DNA from: Allocatelliglobosispora scoriae
Lineage (GTDB): Bacteria > Actinomycetota > Actinomycetes > Mycobacteriales > Micromonosporaceae
Direction: 5' to 3'
DNA length: 64,000 nt
NCBI RefSeq assembly: GCF_014204945.1
Contig: NZ_JACHMN010000003.1
Location: 992,001 to 1,056,000 of the forward strand
The first letter of the stretch is position 1, and each line of letters opens with the position of its first letter. Shown here piece after piece: positions 24,479-33,791 of this stretch. Made by a program: the position numbers and the translations under genes. The notes beneath the pieces were generated by a model that worked only from the letters and a program-made list of their open reading frames with translations, was not told the origin of the DNA and did not search any database.

Positions 24479-26890
24479 GTGACGACCTCCATCAGTGCGC
24501 GGATCGCCGAGGAACTCGGCGTACGCGAGCGCCAGGTGAACGCGGCAGTCGAGCTCCTCGACGGCGGGGCGACCGTGCCGTTCATCGCGCGCTACCGCAA
24601 AGAAGTGACCGAGATGCTCGACGACACGCAGCTGCGGACGTTGGAGGAGCGGCTTCGCTACCTGCGCGAGATGGAGGAGCGGCGTACCGCCATCCTCGAG
24701 TCGATCAAGTCGCAGGGCAAGCTCGACGAGGCCCTGGAGGCGCAGATCTGGGCGGCCGACTCCAAGGCCCGCCTGGAGGACATCTACCTGCCCTACAAGC
24801 CCAAGCGGCGGACGAAGGCGATGATCGCCCGCGAGGCCGGACTGGAGCCGCTCGCCGACGCCCTGCACGCCGACCCGACGCTGAACCCGCAGGACACGGC
24901 TGCCGCCTATGTGGACGCCGACAGGGGCGTCGCCGACATCGCCGCAGCCCTCGACGGTGCCCGGTCGATCCTCATCGAGCGTTTCGCCGAGGACGCCGAC
25001 CTCGTCGGCACGCTGCGTGAGCAGATGTGGTCGAAGGGACGGCTCGTCTCCAAGGTCGCCACCGGCAAGGCCGAGGCCGGGGCGAAGTTCTCCGACTACT
25101 TCGACTTCGCCGAGCCCTTCACGAAGCTGCCGTCGCACCGGGTGCTGGCGATGTACCGAGGTGCCAAGGAGGAGATCCTCGACCTCTCGCTGGAGCCGGA
25201 GCCCGTCGACCCCGAGAACCCGGTGGTGGGGCTGAGCAGCTTCGAGCTGCTCGTGGCCCAGAAGTTCGGCATCGGCGACCGGGGGCGCGCCGCCGACAAG
25301 TGGCTCATCGACACCGTGCGCTGGGCCTGGCGTACCCGGATCCTGGTGCACCTGAGCATCGACCTGCGCGGGCGCCTCTGGCAGGCCGCGGAGGACGAGG
25401 CCGTGCGGGTCTTCGCCACCAACCTGCGGGACCTGCTGCTCGCCGCGCCCGCCGGCACCCGCGCGACGATGGGGCTCGACCCGGGCCTGCGGACCGGCGT
25501 GAAGGTCGCCGTCGTCGACGCGACGGGCAAGGTGGTCGCGACCGAGACGATCTATCCGCACGAGCCGCGGCGGCAGTGGGACCAGTCGATCGCCGTGCTC
25601 GCGCGCCTCGCCGACCTGCACAAGGTCGACCTGATCGCGATCGGCAACGGCACCGCCTCGCGGGAGACCGACAAGCTCGCCGGTGACCTGATCAAGACGT
25701 TCCCGCAGCTCAACCTCACGAAGGTCGTCGTCTCCGAGGCGGGCGCGTCGGTCTACTCGGCCTCCGCCTACGCCTCGCAGGAGCTGCCGGGCATGGACGT
25801 GTCGCTGCGCGGTGCGGTCTCGATCGCCCGTCGGCTGCAGGACCCGCTCGCCGAGCTGGTCAAGATCGATCCGAAGTCGATCGGCGTGGGGCAGTACCAG
25901 CACGACCTCGCCGAGGGCAAGCTCTCCCGCTCGCTCGACGCGGTGGTCGAGGACTGCGTCAACGCCGTCGGTGTCGACGTCAACACCGCCTCCGCGCCGC
26001 TGCTCGGCCGGGTCTCCGGCATCACCGCCGGACTCGCCGAGAACATCGTCGCGCACCGCGACGCCAACGGTCCCTTCCGGACCCGCAAGGCGATCAAGGA
26101 CGTGGCGCGGCTCGGCCCCAAGGCCTTCGAGCAGTGCGCCGGCTTCCTGCGGATCCCGGGTGGGGAAGACCCGCTCGACGCCAGCTCCGTGCACCCCGAG
26201 GCCTATCCTGTGGTACGCAAGATCGCCGCGGCCGCCACCAACGGCGACCTCACCGGGCTGATCGGCAACACGGCGGTGCTGACGAAGCTGAAGCCGCAGG
26301 AGTTCGCCGACGAGACCTTCGGCATCCCGACGATCACCGACATCCTCAAGGAGCTGGACAAGCCGGGTCGAGACCCGCGTCCGGCCTTCAAGACCGCGAC
26401 CTTCGCCGACGGCGTCGAGACGATGAACGACCTCAAGCCCGGCATGCTGCTGGAGGGCGTGGTCACCAACGTGGCGGCGTTCGGGGCGTTCATCGACATC
26501 GGCGTGCACCAGGACGGGCTGGTGCACGTGTCGGCGCTGTCGCACACGTTCGTCAAGGACCCGCGGGACGTGGTGCGCTCCGGTGACATCGTGCGGGTCA
26601 AGGTGCTCGAGGTCGACGTACCGCGCAAGCGGATCTCGCTGACGCTCCGGCTCGACGACGACCACACGGCCGCCGCGGGTAATGCCCAGCGCACCCGCGA
26701 GGGCGGCGGCAGCGGCCGTCCCGGCGGCCCGCCGCGCAGCGGTGGCGGAGGTCAGCAGCGCGGCGGCGGTGGCGGTCAGCAGCAGCGCCAGGGCGGTGGT
26801 CGGCCGGGGCAGCAGCCCAAGCGCGACGAGCCGTCCGGCGCGCTCGCCGACGCCCTGCGCCGGGCGGGCCTCGACAAGCTCGGCAGCTGA
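24479..26890 (+). CDS. tex: Tex-family RNA-binding transcription accessory protein
   Basis: An 803-residue Tex protein. The N-terminal helical domain ([31 protein letters not shown]) leads to [19 protein letters not shown]. Next come the YqgF-like RNase H fold ([17 protein letters not shown]), helix-hairpin-helix repeats ([19 protein letters not shown]) and an S1 domain at about 650-725. A Gly/Gln/Arg-rich tail (about 732-780) resembles RNA-binding RGG tracts and ends with [14 protein letters not shown]. It acts on nucleic acids during transcription. GTG start, probably leaderless. Confidence 0.93.
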   Translation: MTTSISARIAEELGVRERQVNAAVELLDGGATVPFIARYRKEVTEMLDDTQLRTLEERLRYLREMEERRTAILESIKSQGKLDEALEAQIWAADSKARLEDIYLPYKPKRRTKAMIAREAGLEPLADALHADPTLNPQDTAAAYVDADRGVADIAAALDGARSILIERFAEDADLVGTLREQMWSKGRLVSKVATGKAEAGAKFSDYFDFAEPFTKLPSHRVLAMYRGAKEEILDLSLEPEPVDPENPVVGLSSFELLVAQKFGIGDRGRAADKWLIDTVRWAWRTRILVHLSIDLRGRLWQAAEDEAVRVFATNLRDLLLAAPAGTRATMGLDPGLRTGVKVAVVDATGKVVATETIYPHEPRRQWDQSIAVLARLADLHKVDLIAIGNGTASRETDKLAGDLIKTFPQLNLTKVVVSEAGASVYSASAYASQELPGMDVSLRGAVSIARRLQDPLAELVKIDPKSIGVGQYQHDLAEGKLSRSLDAVVEDCVNAVGVDVNTASAPLLGRVSGITAGLAENIVAHRDANGPFRTRKAIKDVARLGPKAFEQCAGFLRIPGGEDPLDASSVHPEAYPVVRKIAAAATNGDLTGLIGNTAVLTKLKPQEFADETFGIPTITDILKELDKPGRDPRPAFKTATFADGVETMNDLKPGMLLEGVVTNVAAFGAFIDIGVHQDGLVHVSALSHTFVKDPRDVVRSGDIVRVKVLEVDVPRKRISLTLRLDDDHTAAAGNAQRTREGGGSGRPGGPPRSGGGGQQRGGGGGQQQRQGGGRPGQQPKRDEPSGALADALRRAGLDKLGS

Positions 26891-26980
26891 AGCCCGACGC
26901 CCCCCGGCCCGACCCAGGCCCCAGGCCCCGGCCCGGGGCAGGCCCAGGCTCGGCTCCGGCGCCTGCGTTCGGGCCGTCGC

Positions 26981-27016
26981 GCCAAGATCGTCGCAACTCT
27001 TGAAGAGTTGGTCCTA
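26981..27016. repeat. Dispersed CAACTCTTGAAGAGTTG element upstream of the Septu-like pair
   Basis: GCCAAGATCGTCGCAACTCT (26981-27000) then TGAAGAGTTGGTCCTA. Core palindrome 26994-27010. It lies between tex and the defence genes and is identical in outer sequence to the arm at 13240 and, inverted, close to the copy at 55500. Confidence 0.88.
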
Positions 27017-27079
27017 TCGTGGAGGTCGGCTCGTCGTCGTCTCGACAGCGAGCCGACCATCGAGGAGTAGTCGGTCGCC

Positions 27080-28477
27080 ATGCACATCAGTCAGGTCGAG
27101 CTCGAGAACATCAAGGGCTTCCGGGACGGTCCGCAGGGACTCAACCTGGACTTCACCCGCCGCGACGGTTCGCTGCCGCGATGGATCGTGCTGGCCGGGC
27201 GCAACGGCGCGGGCAAGTCGACACTGCTGCAGGCCATCGCGCTGGCCGTTGCCGGTCCGGAGGTGACCGGCAAGCTGCAGAGCTCCTTCACCGACTGGAT
27301 CCATGAGGGCGGGACCACGGCCACCGTCACGGCCCGCCTGCGTCGCGGACGCGACGACCAGTACCTGAGCAGCGACGGATCGGAGGGTGTCGACCGTCCA
27401 TGGGTCAGCATGACCTGGATGCGGGACGCCCGCGGGCCTGAGCCGCTCCGGGTGCTGGGCCTCTACCCCGACCCCTCGTCGTCCGGGCTCAGGTCGCTGA
27501 TAGCCCGCAACGAGGTGGCTCATGAGATGACTCAGACCGGTCCGTGGGCGCCGAACCCGCATGGGTGGTTCAGCGCCGGCTACGGTCCCTTCCGGCGGCT
27601 GCCGCAGGCTGCTTTCGACGGGTCGCGGTCATCGGTCGCCGCGGGGCGGCTCGCCAACCTCGCCAATCTCTTCTGGGACGAGATGTCCCTCGCCGACTCG
27701 GTACCCTGGCTGCAGCAGATCTACCTCCGCCGGCTCGAGGGCGACGCCGATGCGGCTCTCGTCGAACGGGCGATGATCGGGCTGCTCAACGACGGTCTGC
27801 TCCCCGAGGGCATGCGGGTCACCCGGATCACCTCCGACGGGCTCTGGGTTCGACCGCCCCAGCGCGAGGAGCTGCCGCTGCGGATCCTCAGCGACGGCTA
27901 CCGCACCGTCGCGGCCCTCGTCCTCGACATCGCCAAGCAGCTCCTGCAGGCCTTCGGCACGCTGGACTTCACCGAGAACGGCGGTCGGGTCCGCATCCTG
28001 CACTCCGGTGTGGTGCTGATCGACGAGATCGACCTGCACATGCACATCTCCTGGCAGCAGCAGATCGGGTTCTGGCTCAAGGAGCACTTCCCGAACATCC
28101 AGTTCATCGTCAGCACCCACAGCCCGTTCATCTGCCAGGCGGCGGACGAGCGCGGCCTGGTGCTCCTCCCGTCGCCGCGGGAGGACCGGCCCGCCGTCAT
28201 CGTGACCGGGGAGCTGTTCAACCGGGTGGTGAACGGCTCGGTCGACGATGCCGTCATCACCGACCTCTTCGGCATGGAGTCGCCCTATTCACGGCCCGCC
28301 GCCGAGCTCCGGGACGAGGTCGCGGCGCTGGAGGCGATCGCGACCAGCGACGAGATGACCGACAGCCAGGAGGAGCGGCTGGAGACGCTGCGGGGGAAGC
28401 TGCCGCGGACGGTCTCGGCCGACGTCGCCGATGCGCTCAACCGGCTCACAGGCGGGTCCCGCGGTGCGGAGGATTAG
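27080..28477 (+). CDS. AAA/ABC-type ATPase, Septu PtuA-like
   Basis: A 465-residue SMC/RecF-like ATPase. Walker A is GRNGAGKST (40-48). The ABC-signature-like LSDGYRT is at 270-276, Walker B VVLIDEID at 311-318 and STHSPFICQ at 345-353 (H-loop). The N-terminal MHISQVELENIKGFR is typical of overcoming-lysogenisation/RecF-type defence ATPases. The overlapping next gene encodes a PtuB-like HNH nuclease, so the pair fits Septu anti-phage defence, where the ATPase holds and controls the nuclease. GAGGAGTAG and a good spacing precede ATG 27080. Confidence 0.82.
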   Translation: MHISQVELENIKGFRDGPQGLNLDFTRRDGSLPRWIVLAGRNGAGKSTLLQAIALAVAGPEVTGKLQSSFTDWIHEGGTTATVTARLRRGRDDQYLSSDGSEGVDRPWVSMTWMRDARGPEPLRVLGLYPDPSSSGLRSLIARNEVAHEMTQTGPWAPNPHGWFSAGYGPFRRLPQAAFDGSRSSVAAGRLANLANLFWDEMSLADSVPWLQQIYLRRLEGDADAALVERAMIGLLNDGLLPEGMRVTRITSDGLWVRPPQREELPLRILSDGYRTVAALVLDIAKQLLQAFGTLDFTENGGRVRILHSGVVLIDEIDLHMHISWQQQIGFWLKEHFPNIQFIVSTHSPFICQAADERGLVLLPSPREDRPAVIVTGELFNRVVNGSVDDAVITDLFGMESPYSRPAAELRDEVAALEAIATSDEMTDSQEERLETLRGKLPRTVSADVADALNRLTGGSRGAED

Positions 28478-29207
28478 CCGCTTCGCACTGCCGCAGGCCG
28501 CTCTGGTCAAGCTCAGCTCGAACACGGAGGAGATCCGGCGGCTGCCGCCCGGCAAGCAGCGGGCGGATCGGGCGGTGGCGCTCTGGAAGCGGCTGCCCAT
28601 CGGCACCAAGCGGTCCATCCAGGGTGTGCTCGCCGCGATGAGCACCGGACTGCAGCGGTGCATGTACTGCGAGGACGGCCAGGGCACGGACATCGAGCAT
28701 TTCCGTCCTAAGTCCGCCTATCCGCTGCACGCCTTCGTGTGGGGCAACTACCTGCTCGCCTGCTCGCACTGCAACAGCAACCACAAGCGGACGGCGTTCC
28801 CCCTCGATGCGGACGGGACCCCGCTGCTGATCGACCCGACGGTCGACGACCCGGTCGAGCACATGGCGCTCTCGCCGAGCACCGGGCTGTTCGAGGCGCG
28901 CGACGCGAAGGGCACGGCGACGATCGCGGTCTGCGGGCTCAATCGCGACGTGTGCGCCTCCGGCCGGCAGGACGCCTGGGTGTCGCTCAGCCAGCTCGCC
29001 ATCCGTTACGCCATGCTGCGCGATCGGGATCCGGCCAGCTCGCATGCGGAGGAGATCCTGCGGGCGGTCCGGCGGTACCCGTTTCAGTCGGTGCGCGTAC
29101 ACATGGTGGAGATCTTGAAGTCACCGCGGGCCGCGCGGTTGCTCGTGCAGCCGGAGACCCGCCAGGCTTTCGAGCGCTACCCCGAACTCGCCGGCCTTTC
29201 GGCATAG
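28464..29207 (+). CDS. HNH endonuclease, Septu PtuB-like
   Basis: A 247-residue nuclease. The zinc/HNH layout is RCMYCEDGQGTDIEHFRPKS (Cys66, Cys69, His79), then WGNYLLACSHCNSNHK (Cys100, Cys103, Asn104, Lys108). This CxYCE...IEHFxPKS...CxxCNxxK pattern is that of the PtuB/retron-associated HNH family (TIGR02646-like). It overlaps the ATPase gene by 14 nt. GTG 28464 is chosen because it begins RRISRFALP, family-like; ATG 28431 is the alternative. Expected role: cleaving DNA when PtuA senses infection. Confidence 0.82.
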   Translation: MRRISRFALPQAALVKLSSNTEEIRRLPPGKQRADRAVALWKRLPIGTKRSIQGVLAAMSTGLQRCMYCEDGQGTDIEHFRPKSAYPLHAFVWGNYLLACSHCNSNHKRTAFPLDADGTPLLIDPTVDDPVEHMALSPSTGLFEARDAKGTATIAVCGLNRDVCASGRQDAWVSLSQLAIRYAMLRDRDPASSHAEEILRAVRRYPFQSVRVHMVEILKSPRAARLLVQPETRQAFERYPELAGLSA

Positions 29208-29246
29208 TGTCCAGGCGTCGCCCGTTCCCGTCCGGGACGGTGGGGT

Positions 29247-29585
29247 TCAGACGCCGCGGTCTGGGCGCTTGCGCCCCTGTCGGAGCTGCAGGATCGCCAC
29301 CAGGAGTGCGGCCGTGCTCAGGACGGCGCTGAGGAGTCCGCTATGGGTGTCGATCCAGTGCGCTATGTCGATGCCGGTGGCGTCGATCGGGCGGCCCTCG
29401 GCCGGCGGGGGCGGTGGCAGCACGGACTGCTGCTGCCCGCGGTCCGCCGCGAGGAACAGCAGCAGGGACGGGACTGTCAGCACGGCGAGAATGCCGAACG
29501 TCAAGACGATGATCGTGATCTGGCTTCGGCGGTTGCGCTTGTAGCGCAGCTCGGCGTCGTCATAGGGGACTTGCTTCAGGGGCAC
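29247..29585 (-). CDS. Small two-helix membrane protein
   Basis: A 112-residue protein. It has a charged N-terminus (DDAELRYKRNRRS), a first transmembrane helix (about 24-46), a proline-rich PPPPPAEGRP linker and a second helix (about 82-102) with a basic tail (RQGRKRPDRGV). GTG 29585 is the likely start, without a clear ribosome binding site. It lies between the Septu-like pair and the GTPase operon, divergent from the latter. It may be a membrane component of that system, but only position suggests this. Confidence 0.5.
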   Translation of the reverse strand: MPLKQVPYDDAELRYKRNRRSQITIIVLTFGILAVLTVPSLLLFLAADRGQQQSVLPPPPPAEGRPIDATGIDIAHWIDTHSGLLSAVLSTAALLVAILQLRQGRKRPDRGV

Positions 29586-29750
29586 GCGTCGCAGGTTAGC
29601 GACCGGCCAGGCCGAGTGCAGTAGGCCGAAGGGTGCATGAGTTTTGTAAGATCGCCGCGCACAATTGTCGATTGTCATCCATGAATGCGGCGCCCACACC
29701 CGTTTCACGTCCGTCAGTTCTTCGCGGACACGAGAAATGAGGTGGCGGAC

Positions 29751-30728
29751 GTGAATCAGGATGGGCTCCCATCGTGGCGCCGCATCGTCCTGTGGGGCGG
29801 GCCGCACGCCGGAAAGAGCACCCTGGCCGCCGCGGCGTGCGTCACGCAGTTCGTCGAGGTCGACGGCGGGACCTGGCAGGCACTGCCCGGCGGGACCGAC
29901 CCGGAGCCGGGAATCTACGCCGAGTTGGGCAAGCTGCTCCAGGAGGACCGCCTGCTGCCCGACCCGGATCTCGACGGGGAGACGCGGGTGCGGCTGAACC
30001 TCCGCGGGACCGTCCCGGTGCCGGGCCCCCGTCGCACGTGGTGGCAACGGCGGCTGCGGGGACCGGTCCCGCCGGTGGCGACGCGGGACCTGATCGCGAG
30101 GATCGAGCTGCTCGATCGGCCGGGTGACGACTACCGGCACTTCGTCGACGTTCGACCGGAGGACGACCAGCGCCTGAGTGCGCTCGCCGACGCGGACGGT
30201 CTGGTCTACGTCTTCGACCCGGTGGCGGAGATCCGGCGGGAACGATCGAATCGCAGCTACCAGACGAGGTTCCTTCGACTGCTGAGGAGGTGGGCGCAGG
30301 AGGAGAACATGCTCCGGGCGCGCAACTACCTGCCGCACCGGATCGCCGTCTGCGTGACGAAGTACGACGAGACCGAGGTCTACAACCAGGGCTGTGTCGG
30401 GGGATTCGGCACCCAGGGGCCCGACGACACCCGGACTCCGCGCGTCTCCGATGTCGATGCCGTCGACTACCTGCGGTGGATCTGTCGGCAGCACGGCGCC
30501 GATGACGTCTTCGCCGCCATTCGCAACAGCTTCGATCCGGAGCGGGTGCGATACTTCGTGACCTCGGCGACCGGTTTCTACGTCCGGCCCGGTGAGTCGT
30601 TCGACGCCAACGATCACGCCAATGTCGAGGCCGATGGAAAGTCGATTCGAGGCCTGGTCCGCCCCGTCAACGTTCTCGAACCGCTCATCTGGCTGGCGAT
30701 GCCCTACGCCGAGACCGTGGAACGGTAG
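29751..30728 (+). CDS. TRAFAC-like GTPase of a putative conflict system
   Basis: A 325-residue P-loop protein. Walker A is GGPHAGKST (16-24); IELLDRPGDD (118-127) is the Walker B/G3-like strand; AVCVTKYDE (199-207) is a G4 TKxD. Long insertions after the P-loop and the C-terminal ATGFYVRP segment fit the DO-GTPase family described in bacterial conflict systems. I chose GTG 29751; GTG 29742 and ATG 29685 are in frame. The next gene starts 3 nt after its stop. Assignment to GTPase is firm; to DO-GTPase is inferred. Confidence 0.6.
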   Translation: MNQDGLPSWRRIVLWGGPHAGKSTLAAAACVTQFVEVDGGTWQALPGGTDPEPGIYAELGKLLQEDRLLPDPDLDGETRVRLNLRGTVPVPGPRRTWWQRRLRGPVPPVATRDLIARIELLDRPGDDYRHFVDVRPEDDQRLSALADADGLVYVFDPVAEIRRERSNRSYQTRFLRLLRRWAQEENMLRARNYLPHRIAVCVTKYDETEVYNQGCVGGFGTQGPDDTRTPRVSDVDAVDYLRWICRQHGADDVFAAIRNSFDPERVRYFVTSATGFYVRPGESFDANDHANVEADGKSIRGLVRPVNVLEPLIWLAMPYAETVER

Positions 30729-30731
30729 GCG

Positions 30732-33218
30732 ATGGTGGGAGAGTTCGAGTGGCGCCGGGCGGTACGCGACCAGGAGCGGGGCGCGGTCGGTTTCACGGTC
30801 AGGACCGATCGGAGCACGGCTCACCACCAGGCGGAGCTCGATTGGATCACCCGTCGGATGGCGCCGGGCAGCCCGGAGTACCGCGCGTCCGACGAGGAAG
30901 CCGCACCGTGGGTGGTCTTCGGCGGCGCGATCTCTGACTTCCTGGGGGCGAGGATGGGCCTCGCCATCGTGAGATGGCCCCCGCCGCCGCCGATCCTGAA
31001 CGCCGCCCGTGCGCCGATCAGCGTGCTGCGCTACCTGGACATGGACTTCGCCGCCGCGGCCGAGGTCGGGCTGGGATATGACGAGCTCCACCTCCTCGGA
31101 CACGAGGTGTCGCCACCGCCCGGCGATCCGGTGCGCTTCGAACTGCCTGAGCCCCAGGATCGTCAGTGGATGTCCACCCGGCTCCAGGAGAGCTTCGAGG
31201 AGTACGCCCGAGTCGCCGCACTGCTCGTGGACGGCGCGCCCGTGGCGGTGAACGGAGCGGTTCAGCGCGGGCTTCGCGACCGCATCATGTTCCTGGAGAC
31301 GGTCGCCTCACTGCTGCCCTACGGCCTGCGCGCGGACCTGGTCGCCGCGACGCACACCTCGCCGCGGACGAATCACGACATCCGGCTGGGCCTGGGCATA
31401 GCCGGTGATCCGTCGCATCGGCAGGTCACCTGGCGGGACCAACTCCGCGACAGCGTCGTTCCGCCGTTTCTGACCCGGCACGGTGAGGAGTACTTCCGCT
31501 GCCTGCGGGCCCTGCGCGATGCCACCGGCGATGCGGCCGAAGTCGTCCGGCTGCTGCGTGAGACGCGACAGCCGCTGTCCTTCGGCGATCAGGCGACAGT
31601 CGTGGGCGTGGTGGTCGAGCTGGCCGGGCCCTTGATCGTGTGGCTCAACATAGTCGAGGAGCGGGCGACGCTGATGGAGGTACGCAACGCGATCATCACC
31701 GGTTCGATGAGCAGCCTCGGCCGGGAGCAGTGGCGGGAGTTCGTCACCTACCTGGCGAACCGAGGGGACCGGCACGACCTCGAATACATCGGCCGGCTGG
31801 AGTCCGAGCTTCCCAACGTCGTGTTCGAGGAGTTGGTCGATCGGATCATCGTGGGCCCGGACGAGCAGGTGCTGAGCCGCTACTGGGAGATCGCGCAAGG
31901 GCTGGGAATGGCCGAGCGGCTGTTGATCGGGCTCGCGTCCACCGCCCGCGAGGACCGCAGACGAGTCGGTACCCCGGTGGTGACCATCGTCGTCCGGCTG
32001 CTCGTCCTGCTCGACGGTCCACCGGCGGACTGGGCCGAGCTGCAGGCGGTGATGAGCACGGACCCGGGACTCTGCGCGGAGCTGCTCGGGTCACTCGCGG
32101 TCTCCGACCGGATCGGTCAGGAGGAGCTGCAGGCCTGGGCCGAGTGGCTCGGAGCCGGTCGCCCCGGTGGGCCGGCGGAACTCCGCCCCTTCGCGGCGGC
32201 GATTCTCGGCGGTCCGGAGATCACGGCGGTGGAGGCGGCGGCGCTGGCTGCGGCCGGACCCCGGCAGGTCGCCGCGGTGCTCCTCGCCGCGGGCAGATCC
32301 GGCGGCCTCGCCCACGTGCTGCGCCATCTCTTCGCCAAGTCGGTCGCACTGGTGGACCAGGCGACGGACTGGCGCGACGACATCGGCCGCATCGTCGCCG
32401 AGGACGCGGCGCTGCCGCCCGAGCTGCAAGCCTACGCGGACATCCTCAGCGTCATCGCCAACGGCAAGCAGCGGCAGTTCGCCATCGACGCGGACGACGA
32501 GCAGGCTGGGCGCTACGGACGGGCGGTGCAGGCCGTCCTTCCGTCCCTGTCGAATGTGACCGTGGCCGACTCGCTGCTGGGACGGCTGGTCGAGCTGGTG
32601 TTCGGCGTTCCGGGCCGGGGGCTGTCGCACAGCGACTCCGCGTTGCGGATCGCGATCGCCATGGCTCCCGCGGGTGGGATCCGCAACGCGCAGAACCCTG
32701 TCGTCCGAGCGATCGGCGCGGCCGCCGCGAGGGACCTCTTCGGAGTCGACTCGCTGCCTCCGGACTGGCGGGAGATGACGGTGGCCTCCTCGACGGTCCT
32801 GTCGATGAGGGAGTTCGAATCCGCCGTGCGGCGCCTGGACCAGCCGGGTGAGCTCGCCGCCCACTGGATCCGCTGCTATCAGGCGGGGTGTCTGACGAGC
32901 CAGCTGGTCGCCGCCCTGTGGCGGTGGCCGTCGGTCCAGCGCCCGGAGCGGGTGGGGCTGCTGCTGGACCACGTCTTCTGGGCGCTCGCCTCCGACCACC
33001 CCGACGCTGCGAGCGACCACTACGCGGAGTGCCTCCGCCTGCTGGCCGAGCCGGCCCGGGACCGCTCGCGGCCGGCGACGGAATTCCACGCCTACCTCGC
33101 CGTTCGTGCCCAGCTCGATCTGCGCCGCGCCGCCGCGGCGCTCCGGGTGAGCCAGGCGGTCGTTCCCGCTGTGGCGGCGAGCGGTGTGTGGACGCGATCA
33201 CTCGAAGGGGAGGGCTGA
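30732..33218 (+). CDS. Large GTPase-associated (GAP1-like) protein
   Basis: An 828-residue soluble protein without recognisable catalytic motif. The N-terminal part (about 1-150, with RYLDMDFAAAAEVGLGYDEL) and a middle segment (ETVASLLPYGLRADLVAA) resemble GAP1-type proteins encoded beside DO-GTPases. The C-terminal 450 residues are Ala/Leu-rich helical repeats (SALRIAIAMAPAGGIRNAQN, AAHWIRCYQAGCLTSQLVAA), like a solenoid. It starts 3 nt after the GTPase stop and ends 3 nt before the next gene, so the three form an operon. It could be the sensor/scaffold of the system. Confidence 0.5.
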   Translation: MVGEFEWRRAVRDQERGAVGFTVRTDRSTAHHQAELDWITRRMAPGSPEYRASDEEAAPWVVFGGAISDFLGARMGLAIVRWPPPPPILNAARAPISVLRYLDMDFAAAAEVGLGYDELHLLGHEVSPPPGDPVRFELPEPQDRQWMSTRLQESFEEYARVAALLVDGAPVAVNGAVQRGLRDRIMFLETVASLLPYGLRADLVAATHTSPRTNHDIRLGLGIAGDPSHRQVTWRDQLRDSVVPPFLTRHGEEYFRCLRALRDATGDAAEVVRLLRETRQPLSFGDQATVVGVVVELAGPLIVWLNIVEERATLMEVRNAIITGSMSSLGREQWREFVTYLANRGDRHDLEYIGRLESELPNVVFEELVDRIIVGPDEQVLSRYWEIAQGLGMAERLLIGLASTAREDRRRVGTPVVTIVVRLLVLLDGPPADWAELQAVMSTDPGLCAELLGSLAVSDRIGQEELQAWAEWLGAGRPGGPAELRPFAAAILGGPEITAVEAAALAAAGPRQVAAVLLAAGRSGGLAHVLRHLFAKSVALVDQATDWRDDIGRIVAEDAALPPELQAYADILSVIANGKQRQFAIDADDEQAGRYGRAVQAVLPSLSNVTVADSLLGRLVELVFGVPGRGLSHSDSALRIAIAMAPAGGIRNAQNPVVRAIGAAAARDLFGVDSLPPDWREMTVASSTVLSMREFESAVRRLDQPGELAAHWIRCYQAGCLTSQLVAALWRWPSVQRPERVGLLLDHVFWALASDHPDAASDHYAECLRLLAEPARDRSRPATEFHAYLAVRAQLDLRRAAAALRVSQAVVPAVAASGVWTRSLEGEG

Positions 33219-33221
33219 GGA

Positions 33222-33689
33222 TTGAGGATCTGGCTCGGCATGGCGGACCTGGCCGCTGATCGTCCCGCGTTGCTGCGACTGGGCGAGATCGCCATCGCCG
33301 TCGCGGCGATCCTGCTGCTCGTCGTGGTTCTCGTGTGGCTTCGCAACAAGCCGAGGCTCAGCGGATCACTGGAGCTGAGCTGGCTGGCGCAGGGCCCGCT
33401 GGGGCCGAACGACGTGCTGTCGATGCAGGGGACGATTCCCCTGTGGGGATGGCGCAGGCGGATCGGCGGCAAACTCGCCCAGCACGGCTCGCCCGGTGTC
33501 GCGGTCACCGCCCCGGGCAGCGGATTCGTCCGGTGCCGCAACATCACGACGGGCAAGTCCACGGATCGTCAGCTGGAGATCGAGTACTGGCCGAGGCGCA
33601 TGGACGGCCGCCGCGACGTGCGACGGTGCGACCCCCGGTCATCGGTGACCATCAACGGGGTGCTCTTCTTCTGGTCCGACGAGCCGTGA
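33222..33689 (+). CDS. Single-pass membrane protein of the GTPase operon
   Basis: A 155-residue protein. One strong transmembrane helix (about 21-43: IAIAVAAILLLVVVLVWL) is followed by a beta-rich soluble domain (GSLELSWLAQGPLG, SVTINGVLFFWSDEP). The end looks like a small beta-sandwich, perhaps forkhead- or VWA-associated, but I do not recognise it. TTG 33222 has GGAGGG 8-9 nt upstream and follows the preceding stop by 3 nt. Its stop codon lies in the arm of a palindromic element. Probably the membrane anchor of the system. Confidence 0.55.
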   Translation: MRIWLGMADLAADRPALLRLGEIAIAVAAILLLVVVLVWLRNKPRLSGSLELSWLAQGPLGPNDVLSMQGTIPLWGWRRRIGGKLAQHGSPGVAVTAPGSGFVRCRNITTGKSTDRQLEIEYWPRRMDGRRDVRRCDPRSSVTINGVLFFWSDEP

Positions 33690-33761
33690 TCGCGTTGTTT
33701 CCCGGAAACAGTCCCCTCGCGCGCACTCCGAGGGCCCAATTTCCGGGAAACAACGCGATCA
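33687..33761. repeat. TTTCCCGGAAA palindromic element (intergenic copy)
   Basis: TGATCGCGTTGTTTCCCGGA (33687 onward, 22-nt arm to 33708) and its exact reverse complement at 33740-33761 flank a 31-nt loop. It includes the TGA of the membrane-protein gene and lies in a convergent gap, so it may terminate both sides. It is the intergenic relative of the element translated within the SNF2 intein. Confidence 0.9.
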
Positions 33762-33791
33762 TGCCGCGCGCCGCGCCGCGCCGCGCCCGCG

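Noticed and set aside
23230-24585. Long N-terminal extension of the SNF2 protein (frame open to 24585)
   Set aside because: It would run through the promoter, the twin operators and the whole divergent epimerase gene; the SNF2 N-terminus starts at VLVVHGSW.
24374-26665. 763-residue open frame antisense to tex
   Set aside because: Tex motifs are complete on the plus strand; the antisense protein is compositionally a shadow.
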